Origin: Deltaproteobacteria bacterium
Lineage (GTDB): Bacteria > Desulfobacterota > DSM-4660 > Desulfatiglandales > HGW-15
Direction: 5' to 3'
Assembly (NCBI GenBank): GCA_019308525.1
Contig: JAFDIC010000036.1
Location: 1 to 16,292 of the forward strand
Length of the DNA stretch: 16,292 bases
Part shown: positions 7,480-14,613 of the stretch, piece by piece
How the letters are laid out: every line of letters begins with the position of its first letter
Position numbering within the stretch: position 1 is the stretch's first letter
Notes under the pieces: model-generated
Seen by the model: only the letters and a program-made list of their open reading frames with translations
The model's database searches: none
What the model was told of the DNA's origin: nothing
Position numbers and translations under genes: made by a program

Positions 7480-9624
7480 ATGACCCAGTACGGATTCTTG
7501 ATAGACTTGAGTCGGTGTACCGGCTGCAATGCCTGTGTTGTTGCCTGCAAACAATGGCACCAAATAGAACCTGGTCCCGTTAAATGGATACGCGTCTATC
7601 AGTGGGAAAAGGGCAACTTCCCTGATATTGACCTGAGGGTATTGCCTGTCATGTGCTTTCACTGTGAAAGACCTCTTTGCGCCGACGCGTGTCCCAATAA
7701 TGCAATATACAAGGAGGACAAATTCGGAGCCGTGCTGGTTGACCCCAACAGGTGCACCGGGCAGAGAAAGTGCTGGGACGCTTGCCCTTACGGCACACCC
7801 CAGTTTAGCAGCGATGCGCCAGGGGAAAAAATGACCAAGTGCAACATGTGTATTGACCGCCTGGAGCAGGGGCTGCACCCCATCTGTGTCCTCAGTTGCT
7901 CATTGAGGGCCCTGGAATTTGGTCCCGTGGATGATCTCATTGGAAAATATTATGAAGGAGCTGATGGCGTTCGGCAAAATGGCCATGCCCCATGCCGGCT
8001 CGCCTGTCCTGCCGATGTTGACGCCCAGGGTTATATCAGCCTGATTGCCGATGGAAAATTTGAAGACGCACTTGCCCTTTTCAGGGAAGTCTCGCCCTTC
8101 GCAGGGGTCCTTGGCCGCGTATGCTCACACCCCTGTGAAATCGACTGCATGAGAGGCCGGTTCGACGATTCCCTCCCCATTTGCTCTCTTAAACGTTTTG
8201 CAGCCGACTTCGAGCTTCAAAGGGGCAGAAAAAGGGCTGCCCCTTCTCGAATCACTGGAGAGGAAAAGGTGGCCATCATCGGATCGGGCCCGGCCGGCCT
8301 GAGCTGCGCCTATGACGTTGCAAGACTCGGATACGGGGTCACTGTCTTTGAGTCCCGTCCCCTTGCAGGCGGCCTTATGAGATACGGCATCCCCGAATAC
8401 AGGTTGCCCGGACGCATCCTTGATAATGAGATCGAGTACATCAAAGAGACCGGTGTGGAGATAAAGACCACTATGAAGGTCGAGAAGCTGGATGACCTAT
8501 TCCGCCAGGGTTACGGGGCGATCTTCATAGCTTCAGGGGCCTGGCAGAGCATGAAGCTGAACGTACCTGGTGAAAACGACAGGGGGGTCCTCTATGCCAT
8601 GGATTTCCTTGGAAGAGTAAATTCCGGGGAAGAGGTCAGAACCGGGGACCGGGTAGCTGTTATAGGCGGCGGAAGCGTCGCCGTGGATTCGGCCCGTACT
8701 GCCTTAAGGCTGGGGGCAAGGGAAGTGCATATCGTCTGCATGGAATCCCTTGACTTGACATCCAAGGACAGGATGCTGGCCCAGGACGCGGAGATCGATG
8801 ATGCGATCGAGGAAGGGATTATCATACATCCATCTCTCGGTGTAACGAGACTCCTCGCACCGGGGAACAAAGGCATCGGTTTGGAGGTCATTGAATGCAC
8901 CAGCGTAAGGGAGGAAGACGGGACTTTCAAACCCCGGTTCAACAAAAGCAATCTGCCAGAACCCATCCTAGCTGATACGGTCATCGTTGCCATAGGACAG
9001 GTGGTGGACCAATCCATGGTTCCCGGCGGATTGGAAAGGACCAAATCCGGAACACTGTCAGTAAATCCGGTTACTTTGCAGACGAGCGATCCGCGTGTAT
9101 TTGCGGGCGGTGACGTGGTCACCGGGCCCCTGGACATCATCAGTGCGATCTCAGCAGGAAAAGAGGCCGCAATATCCATAGACCGCTTTTTCAAGGGCGA
9201 GGACATTGAAAAGCAAAGGAGGAGGCCTCCCCCGAGCCAGAGGAAGAGGGTTGAGAAGAGGAGCCCAAGACCGCCCTCCCTTGCCAAGGAGATGAGAAAG
9301 ACCTTCAAAGAAGTCAATCTCGGCTTCGACAAAGAGACGGCCGTAGCACAGGCCAGCCAGTGCGTGAAATGTGGAACCCTTCTGCCCTCCGTGGTCATCA
9401 AAAGAGAAGACCCCAAGAAGCAGGTCGTCCCCTGGGATCCGGTGCGGGCACTTGAGCTCTGGCAAAAGAGACATGCCGAAAACGGGGAGCGATTACCGGA
9501 CATCTTTCCGGATGTCCCTGCTGTTATCGAATCACCGGAGCATGGAATGATAGGCCGAAACAGGCTCGTTCTCAAGGCAAGGAGCGTTGAGGAGCTCATG
9601 TTCTTCACAACAGACGACGAATAG
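7480..9624 (+). CDS. Fused DmsB/HycB-like four-cluster ferredoxin and GltD-like FAD/NAD(P) oxidoreductase (AegA-like architecture)
   Basis: Electron-transfer partner of the Mo subunit, 714 residues from the ATG at 7480 (GAGGAG 8 nt upstream; the TTG at 7477 is unlikely). Residues 1-160 are DmsB-like, with cysteine groups C13/C16/C19/C23, C59/C62/C67/C71, C92/C98/C102 and C121/C124/C136/C140. The third group has Gln95 where a Cys is expected. From about 165 a GltD/NfnB-like part begins: Fer4_20-type cysteines C172, C176, C215, C219, C223 and C235, FAD motif GSGPAGLSCA (268-277), the MRYGIPEYRLP stretch (300-310), NAD(P) motif VIGGGSVAVDSA (394-405) and a second FAD motif FAGGDVV (541-547). A basic, Pro-rich linker (575-605), a CVKCG motif (628-632) and an unfamiliar tail of about 80 residues follow. 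The same fusion plan occurs in E. coli AegA and UacF. Likely role: soluble electron transfer between the Mo centre and NAD(P)H. Confidence 0.9.
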   Translation: MTQYGFLIDLSRCTGCNACVVACKQWHQIEPGPVKWIRVYQWEKGNFPDIDLRVLPVMCFHCERPLCADACPNNAIYKEDKFGAVLVDPNRCTGQRKCWDACPYGTPQFSSDAPGEKMTKCNMCIDRLEQGLHPICVLSCSLRALEFGPVDDLIGKYYEGADGVRQNGHAPCRLACPADVDAQGYISLIADGKFEDALALFREVSPFAGVLGRVCSHPCEIDCMRGRFDDSLPICSLKRFAADFELQRGRKRAAPSRITGEEKVAIIGSGPAGLSCAYDVARLGYGVTVFESRPLAGGLMRYGIPEYRLPGRILDNEIEYIKETGVEIKTTMKVEKLDDLFRQGYGAIFIASGAWQSMKLNVPGENDRGVLYAMDFLGRVNSGEEVRTGDRVAVIGGGSVAVDSARTALRLGAREVHIVCMESLDLTSKDRMLAQDAEIDDAIEEGIIIHPSLGVTRLLAPGNKGIGLEVIECTSVREEDGTFKPRFNKSNLPEPILADTVIVAIGQVVDQSMVPGGLERTKSGTLSVNPVTLQTSDPRVFAGGDVVTGPLDIISAISAGKEAAISIDRFFKGEDIEKQRRRPPPSQRKRVEKRSPRPPSLAKEMRKTFKEVNLGFDKETAVAQASQCVKCGTLLPSVVIKREDPKKQVVPWDPVRALELWQKRHAENGERLPDIFPDVPAVIESPEHGMIGRNRLVLKARSVEELMFFTTDDE

Positions 9625-9662
9625 TCCGATACATGTTCAATTATCAGGAGGGAATTCCGGAA

Positions 9663-10595
9663 ATGCATCTGCTCATATATGACGAGGATGCAGCCTATCT
9701 CAAGGAGAAACTTGAAAGAAAGTTCCCGGATTTGACAATTCATGCCGCCCAACCGGGAGAAAATGTGTTCGAGATCATGCCCGAAATAGACATCCTGATG
9801 GCAAAGAGATTCCGGGATGATTTGATGAGAAAGGCCAAGAGGCTTCAATGGATTCAGTGCCTGATAACAGGTGTGGATTACATTTTGAGTATTCCTTCCC
9901 TGCCCGGGGAAGTCATCATAACTTCAACAAGGGGGATCCACGGCCCCCAGGTGTCGGAGCTGGCATTGCTGCTCATGCTGGCACTGACCCGCAAGTTCCC
10001 CCAAACCGTGCGAAATCAAGATAAGCGGGTCTGGAATTCAAGACGGGTGTCGCTCCTCTACAATAAGAATGTGGGCATCCTCGGTGTGGGGGTCATTGGA
10101 AAAGAGATTGCCAGGAAATGTAAGGCATTCGACATGACGGTACACGGGATTACCCGCAAAAAGAGAAAGGTCGAATTCGTGGACTTTCCGTACGGTCCTG
10201 ATGAGCTTTTGGCGGTTCTTCGGGAAGTGGACTATTTCATCAACGTGGTCCCTGCCACACCGGAAACCCTGAAAATCATCGGGCCAAAGGAATTTGATGC
10301 CATGAAGACCACTGCCTACTTCATAAACATAGGAAGGGGTGAGACAGTTGACGAAGAGGCCCTGGTCGATGCCTTGAAAAGGGGTAAGATCGCGGGTGCA
10401 GGTCTTGACGTATTCCCCAATGAACCTCTCCCTTCAGAGCATCCCCTATGGGGCATGGAGAACGTCATCATCTCTCCCCATGTGGGAGGCAAGAGTGATA
10501 TCTATCCCGACCAGGTTCTTCCCATACTGGAGGAAAATCTAAAGAGGTTTCTCGGGGGCGAAAGGCGAGACCTCATCAACGTCATTGCACGATAG
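9663..10595 (+). CDS. D-isomer-specific 2-hydroxyacid dehydrogenase family protein
   Basis: NAD(P)-dependent interconversion of a 2-oxoacid and a D-2-hydroxyacid. The frame opens at 9633, but the ATG at 9663 has AGGAGGG 10 nt upstream and gives a 310-residue protein of normal family length. The Rossmann motif GVGVIG is at 141-146. The catalytic triad is visible as R225 in NIGRGETVDEEAL, E254 in DVFPNEPLP and H273 in SPHVGG. At the end of the second Rossmann strand the sequence is GITRKKRK, with basic residues instead of the Asp typical of NAD-specific members, which suggests NADP(H) preference (inference). It lies 38 bp after the iron-sulfur/flavin fusion and probably belongs to the same transcript. 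Its substrate may be an acid made or imported by the neighbouring systems; phosphoglycerate or erythronate enzymes are less likely given the short length without an ACT domain. Confidence 0.88.
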   Translation: MHLLIYDEDAAYLKEKLERKFPDLTIHAAQPGENVFEIMPEIDILMAKRFRDDLMRKAKRLQWIQCLITGVDYILSIPSLPGEVIITSTRGIHGPQVSELALLLMLALTRKFPQTVRNQDKRVWNSRRVSLLYNKNVGILGVGVIGKEIARKCKAFDMTVHGITRKKRKVEFVDFPYGPDELLAVLREVDYFINVVPATPETLKIIGPKEFDAMKTTAYFINIGRGETVDEEALVDALKRGKIAGAGLDVFPNEPLPSEHPLWGMENVIISPHVGGKSDIYPDQVLPILEENLKRFLGGERRDLINVIAR

Positions 10596-10654
10596 AGAAA
10601 CCTCTTATTTACAATCATCAGTCATCAGAGATGACGGGTTGAATCGGAAAGGAG

Positions 10655-10683
10655 GTGATACTTTCTTAGACAATATCTATACT
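10655..10683 (+). promoter_or_regulatory. Candidate sigma70-type promoter for the TRAP transporter genes
   Basis: TATACT (10678-10683) matches the -10 consensus at 5 of 6 positions. GTGATA (10655-10660) matches the -35 at 4 of 6, with an ideal 17-bp spacer. Transcription would start near 10690, leaving a leader of about 40 nt before dctP. The -35 overlaps a perfect anti-Shine-Dalgarno complement (10649-10659) that has no start codon after it. The 135-bp gap after the dehydrogenase gene also has a small GTCATC/GATGAC hairpin near 10621-10635. Confidence 0.4.
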
Positions 10684-10730
10684 TAGCGAGATTCTGGCAC
10701 TAAACCTTTTGAACATTGGAGGTGAGAGTT

Positions 10731-11741
10731 ATGTTGAAGAAAAATTTGATTCAAACGGCAGTGGCTTTATGCATTTGTTTTTTCGTGAGCATCTCTTTTT
10801 TTTCTGTAAAGCAGGCTGCTGCAAAAAAGGTCACCCTCAAAGCCATTAGCGCCTGGGGCAAAAATCATACCGGCGTTGCGGGAGACTATCTGCCCTATAT
10901 CAAGCGGGCCAATCAAATGCTTCAAAAATACTATCCCGGTGAGGTTGAAATCAGATATATCGGGGGGCCTGAAGCCATTCCGATGAGAGATCAACCCGAA
11001 GCTCTCAGAGCGGGCACAGTAGACATGTATTACGGCACTGCGGCATATTACGCGGGAATGGCGCCGGCTGCCAACTGCTTGAAGCTGTCACAACTCACCT
11101 CGCAGGAAGAAAAGGATGTAGGAGTCGATGCCATTCTTGATGAAATCCATCGAAGACTGATGAATGTCACCTATCTGGGTGCACTGGGCAGCCAGCTGCC
11201 CTTCCAGTTGTACACCATCAAGAAAGTTACCAGCCTGGATCAGTTAAAAGGTTTACGGATTCGCACATCTGCCATGTACGTGGATTTTCTGAAAGCCCTC
11301 GGCACCACCCCGGTTAATATAGCCCCTGGTGAAGTCTATCAAGCCCTGGAAAGGGGCGTCGTGGATGGTTACATGTGGCCTCTGTACACCATAAGAACCT
11401 GGGGTTGGCATGAGGTGACGAAATACGTTGTAGGTCCACCTTTCTATAAGGTGTCTCACCCGCTTCTTATGAATGCCAAGAAATGGGACTCTCTGCCGAA
11501 GTACATCCAGGCGGTGCTGCTGGGAGCCTTGCGGCGGGAGGTTATCGTCATCGATGCCAGGACCGAAGATGAAATCTCCAATGAATATCCATTGCTAGAA
11601 AAAGCCGGCTTGGAAATCATCAAATTCTCGCCTACAGACACGAAGAAATATCTTGATATGGCCTATGAGGAAGGGTGGAAAGGCCAGCTCAGAATGGAGT
11701 CGAAATATACGCAAATATTACGCAGGCTGCTCACAAAATAG
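10731..11741 (+). CDS. dctP: TRAP transporter solute-binding protein, DctP family
   Basis: Periplasmic receptor of a tripartite ATP-independent transporter, which imports carboxylates with a sodium or proton gradient. The 336-residue product has a Sec signal peptide: basic MLKKN, a hydrophobic core, and an AAA site near residue 31. Family marks are GGPEAIP and the AL-AGTVDM stretch (about 91-99), LKGLRIRTS (172-180), whose R178 is the usual carboxylate-binding Arg, and the stretch VYQALERGVVDGYMWP (202-217). An upstream in-frame TTG at 10716 is rejected because GGAGGTGA sits 5-8 nt before the ATG at 10731. It precedes dctQ by 204 bp, a gap that starts with a strong hairpin. The conserved Arg supports an organic acid ligand, but which one is unknown. 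Confidence 0.93.
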   Translation: MLKKNLIQTAVALCICFFVSISFFSVKQAAAKKVTLKAISAWGKNHTGVAGDYLPYIKRANQMLQKYYPGEVEIRYIGGPEAIPMRDQPEALRAGTVDMYYGTAAYYAGMAPAANCLKLSQLTSQEEKDVGVDAILDEIHRRLMNVTYLGALGSQLPFQLYTIKKVTSLDQLKGLRIRTSAMYVDFLKALGTTPVNIAPGEVYQALERGVVDGYMWPLYTIRTWGWHEVTKYVVGPPFYKVSHPLLMNAKKWDSLPKYIQAVLLGALRREVIVIDARTEDEISNEYPLLEKAGLEIIKFSPTDTKKYLDMAYEEGWKGQLRMESKYTQILRRLLTK

Positions 11742-11750
11742 GTAGCCTGC

Positions 11751-11789
11751 CGGTGGCATTCCCCGTACACAGTGCGGAGGATGCCACCG
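11751..11789 (+). promoter_or_regulatory. Intercistronic hairpin after dctP
   Basis: Perfect 9-bp arms CGGTGGCAT (11751-11759) and ATGCCACCG (11781-11789) enclose partly complementary inner arms TCCCCG and CGGAGG (one mismatch and one wobble) around a 9-nt loop. It starts 10 nt after the dctP stop. No U-run follows, so an mRNA-stabilising or partial-attenuation role is more likely than full termination. The remaining 156 bp to dctQ show no gene or other clear signal. Confidence 0.65.
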
Positions 11790-11945
11790 TGCCCCATGAC
11801 GCTTGGAAGATTTCTTTGTCGTCAGGATGGCCTGCTCCGGGGAAAGCTCGCGCTCTCTGCAATTTGGAAGGGGTCCATAACCCAGTCCCCGGCAGCAAGT
11901 CATGGAGCATTCCTGGGAGATTCGAGTACTATCGGGAGATAACGC

Positions 11946-12491
11946 ATGGCCGCAAGGGATGGAAGAACTCGCAAGAGTTGCTTTAATATCATCATTGAAA
12001 TCATGGCCTACCTGGCCGGAATTATCATCTTAGCCATAACGCTCACTGTTTCCTGTGTATCCGTGATGCGGTATTTGGGGTTTCGACCGCCAATCTGGAC
12101 GCTTCAGTTTACGGAGTATGGCCTTTTGTGGTTCACCTTCCTGGGCGCCGCATGGCTTCTGAGAGAAGGCGGGCACATCCGTATTGATACTGCTATCGTG
12201 CGGCTTCATCCGAAGATACGCAGAAAAGTGGAAATCATTGATGATATATTGGGGTTGATTGTCTCCGTCATCATCTTCTTGTTCGGAACCCTCCATGCTA
12301 TTGACCTCTTTCAACGGGGAATCATGGAGGTAAAAGGGACAACCGTCCCGAAATTTCCGCTTTTTCTCATTATCCCCATCGGGGGTCTCGCCCTTTCCAT
12401 TCAGTTTGGCCGACAATTCTTTGAAAAACTACGATCCGAGACTGGCCGTGCAGAGGATGAATCAGTAACCCGTTCAAAAGACCCCATTTGA
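11946..12491 (+). CDS. dctQ: TRAP transporter small membrane subunit, DctQ family
   Basis: Small membrane component that links the periplasmic receptor to DctM. The 181 residues form four hydrophobic segments at about 14-40, 54-72, 97-117 and 137-156, the standard DctQ topology. The conserved stretch GAAWLLREGGHIRIDTA (67-83) lies after the second segment, as in the family. The C-terminus is hydrophilic and charged. The start at 11946 has GGGAG 7 nt upstream. dctM follows after 25 bp, so the two are co-transcribed and the products should form one complex. Confidence 0.92.
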   Translation: MAARDGRTRKSCFNIIIEIMAYLAGIIILAITLTVSCVSVMRYLGFRPPIWTLQFTEYGLLWFTFLGAAWLLREGGHIRIDTAIVRLHPKIRRKVEIIDDILGLIVSVIIFLFGTLHAIDLFQRGIMEVKGTTVPKFPLFLIIPIGGLALSIQFGRQFFEKLRSETGRAEDESVTRSKDPI

Positions 12492-12516
12492 GATAACTTG
12501 ACCAGGAGACAAAGAT

Positions 12517-13827
12517 ATGGAGTGGTGGCAGATATTGGCGTTCTTGATAGGGGGCTTGTTATTTTTCCTTGCCCTGGGACTGCCCATCGCTTTTTCATTT
12601 CTCCTCATTAACTTCATAGGGGCCTATGTCTTTATGGGAGGGATGGATGGTCTGAGCCTTTCCGTACAGCAGATATTTACATCCCTGGTAAGCTTCTCAT
12701 TAGCCCCGATCCCGCTTTTTGTTTTCATGGGTGAGTTGATGCTTCATTCAGGCATGGCAAAGCAGACCCTGGATGTGTTTGACAAGTTAATAGGAAAACT
12801 CCCCGGTAGGCTGAGCCTGATTGTCATCACCGGAGGTGCTCTGTTTTCTACCCTGAGCGGGTCTACCATTGCAAATACCGCCATGCTTGGGGAAATCATG
12901 GTGCCTGAAATGAAGGAACGTGGCTATAAGAATCCCATGATACTGGGCCCTATCGTAGGGGTCGGCGGACTGGCCATGCTTATTCCACCGAGCGCCTTGG
13001 CGGTTGTCTATGCAAGCCTCGCGCAGATTTCTGTTGGAAAGGTGCTGATCGCAGGGGCTGTGCCAGGTTTTATGCTGGCTGTGTTATATTCCCTTTATGT
13101 CGTTGGGAGATCACGTATCAGCCCATCACTCGCCCCGGCCTATGAGGTAGCGCGTCACACGGTCCTGAAGAAGCTTTCGGAATTTGCAAAATATGTTCTC
13201 CCTCTCGGATTCATCTTTTTCCTGGTCCTCGGTTTTATTTTCCTTGGTGTTGCGACACCGACTGAAGCAGCATCCACGGGGGCTTTAGGTTCGATTGTTC
13301 TCGCATGTTGCTACAGGAAATTCAGTTTAGCCGTCCTGCAAAAGTCCCTTGGTGGAACGCTTAGAGTTTCGGTGATGGCCTTTATGATTATTGCCGCTTC
13401 CAAGACCTATAGCAGTATTCAGGCCTTTACAGGGTCCACGATTGGATTGGTGAATCTTATCAGCGACCTTCAAATGCCCAGGCTTGTCGTCCTGATCGCC
13501 ATGATGTTGATTCTCATGATTCTGGGGACCTTCATGGAGCAGGTCTCCATGATGATGATCACGATTCCCATTTACATGCCCGTCATCCAGGGGCTTGGAT
13601 ACGACCCAATCTGGTTTGCTATTCTCATACTCCTCAACCTGGAAATGGCCATGTCAACACCCCCCTTCGGTATCCTTCTTTTTGTGATGAAAGGATCCGC
13701 ACCAGTAGGCACGAAAATGGGGGAGATATGTTTGGCTGCCGCGCCATTTCTCATTTGTGACCTGATCGTCATGATCATCCTCATTTCGTTCCCTTCTACA
13801 GTGCTTTTCCTGCCGGGCCTTATGTAA
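12517..13827 (+). CDS. dctM: TRAP transporter large membrane subunit, DctM family
   Basis: Ion-coupled permease of the TRAP system, 436 residues, hydrophobic throughout with about a dozen membrane segments. Family hallmarks are PLFVFMGELMLHSGMA (about 66-81), GGALFSTLSGSTIANTAMLG (106-125), where the Ser-Gly-Ser-Thr turn corresponds to an ion/substrate-site hairpin, then IMVPEM, LIPPS (155-159) and a second half with GTFMEQVSMMMITIPIYMP. AGGAGA about 6 nt upstream supports the ATG at 12517. It ends the plus-strand transporter genes and faces the LUD gene, with only 19 bp between the two stop codons and no convincing terminator. Confidence 0.94.
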   Translation: MEWWQILAFLIGGLLFFLALGLPIAFSFLLINFIGAYVFMGGMDGLSLSVQQIFTSLVSFSLAPIPLFVFMGELMLHSGMAKQTLDVFDKLIGKLPGRLSLIVITGGALFSTLSGSTIANTAMLGEIMVPEMKERGYKNPMILGPIVGVGGLAMLIPPSALAVVYASLAQISVGKVLIAGAVPGFMLAVLYSLYVVGRSRISPSLAPAYEVARHTVLKKLSEFAKYVLPLGFIFFLVLGFIFLGVATPTEAASTGALGSIVLACCYRKFSLAVLQKSLGGTLRVSVMAFMIIAASKTYSSIQAFTGSTIGLVNLISDLQMPRLVVLIAMMLILMILGTFMEQVSMMMITIPIYMPVIQGLGYDPIWFAILILLNLEMAMSTPPFGILLFVMKGSAPVGTKMGEICLAAAPFLICDLIVMIILISFPSTVLFLPGLM

Positions 13828-13846
13828 GGAAACTCCTACAGAGAAA

Positions 13847-14500
13847 TCATAGTCCCAGGTCCTCGTTTATCAGGACGACCTTGATCCTTCCCTTGGGAAA
13901 AGATTTCTCCGTGATGGTCCAGGTGTTGCAGATCCTGCCCTCGCTCTTGCACTCTTGGCAAAAGGACGTCTTGGTGCAAGGGGTATTCTTTTCCAGCCGC
14001 ATGGCATTTGCGGGGGCTGCATAGTTCTTTATCCTGTGCATGGCTTCATCTATGTCCGCCACTACCTTGTTTCGGCCCGCTAGGATAATCACGTGCTTTG
14101 GCCCGAAGGTAATGGCTGCCACCCTGTTCCCGTACATGTCCAGGTTTACGATCTGCCCATCCTCGGTGACAGCATTCGACCCTGTGATGAAAAGATCCAC
14201 CAGTAGCGACTGCCGGCGCCTCTCCATAATCTCTTCCCTGGGGAGAGCGCGATCATAGGTATCCACCACTCGCAAATGAGAACTCCTTGCCAGGATTTCA
14301 TACAATCCCGTAGACCTGAATGTCATTGATCCACCCCAAGATACGCTCTTAGCTCCTGTCCTGGGGATGATTTCTTCAAGTACGATCTCCTTAGCTCTCG
14401 CCGGGTCCTCCGCGAGATATACCTCGAAATTGTTTCCCTCCAGGGCCTCCTTGAGATTCTTCAATCGGATGTTCCAGTAGTGGTCGATGGGTCTGTCCAT
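13847..14500 (-). CDS. LUD-domain (LutC/YkgG-like, DUF162) protein
   Basis: A 217-residue stand-alone LUD-domain protein. The fold is visible in the opening DHYWNIRLKNLKEAL, SVSWGGSMTFRSTGL (about 52-66), where LutC relatives have a similar glycine loop, LFITGSNAVTEDGQIVNLD (103-121) and FGPKHVIILAGRNKVV (132-147). Its C-terminus has four cysteines, C175, C181, C184 and C191, that could bind a metal or iron-sulfur cluster. LutC works with LutA and LutB in L-lactate oxidation, but neither partner gene is nearby, so lactate use cannot be inferred. The start is well supported by GGAGG 8 nt before the ATG. It is convergent with dctM and divergent from the EI24-like gene; an inverted repeat lies in the promoter gap. 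Confidence 0.85.
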   Translation of the reverse strand: MDRPIDHYWNIRLKNLKEALEGNNFEVYLAEDPARAKEIVLEEIIPRTGAKSVSWGGSMTFRSTGLYEILARSSHLRVVDTYDRALPREEIMERRRQSLLVDLFITGSNAVTEDGQIVNLDMYGNRVAAITFGPKHVIILAGRNKVVADIDEAMHRIKNYAAPANAMRLEKNTPCTKTSFCQECKSEGRICNTWTITEKSFPKGRIKVVLINEDLGL

Positions 14501-14524
14501 TTTTTCATCCTCCGCTTTCTCAAG

Positions 14525-14543
14525 TGTTACAATACTGGTAACA
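14525..14543. promoter_or_regulatory. Candidate operator: TGTTAC-N7-GTAACA inverted repeat
   Basis: A perfect 6-bp inverted repeat with a 7-nt centre lies in the 113-bp divergent gap between the LUD and EI24-like genes, 25 bp upstream of the LUD start codon. Size, symmetry and placement fit a dimeric repressor site. No regulator gene is nearby to pair with it. Confidence 0.35.
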
Positions 14544-14564
14544 TTAGATCACGCCTGGATACAT

Positions 14565-14593
14565 TTGCAAAATATTTTTCCAGGGTATAGATA
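14565..14593 (+). promoter_or_regulatory. Candidate sigma70-type promoter for the EI24-like gene
   Basis: TTGCAA (14565-14570) and TAGATA (14588-14593) are separated by 17 bp, each with 4 of 6 consensus bases. Transcription would start near 14600, giving a very short leader to the TTG start at 14614. Confidence 0.35.
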
Positions 14594-14613
14594 TTATAGG
14601 GTCGAAAATATCT

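Noticed and set aside
8592..9848. Long open frame (418 codons) on the minus strand opposite the iron-sulfur/flavin gene
   Set aside because: It is antisense to a gene with unambiguous motifs, its product is Ser-rich with no recognisable domain, and it has no supporting ribosome-binding site or operon context.
10694..10712. Sigma54-like CTGGCAC just upstream of dctP
   Set aside because: The -24 half is good, but the obligatory GC at -12 is TT. Transcription would also start at the ribosome-binding site.
11675..11986. Open frame spanning the dctP end and the dctP-dctQ gap
   Set aside because: It overlaps dctP in another frame, has no ribosome-binding site and runs into the well-supported dctQ start.
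13824..13839. Possible bidirectional terminator between dctM and the LUD gene (GTA-A-GGA / TCC-TAC hairpin)
   Set aside because: Six A/T- and G/C-mixed pairs with a bulge, a 3-nt loop and no T-run on either strand; too weak to call.
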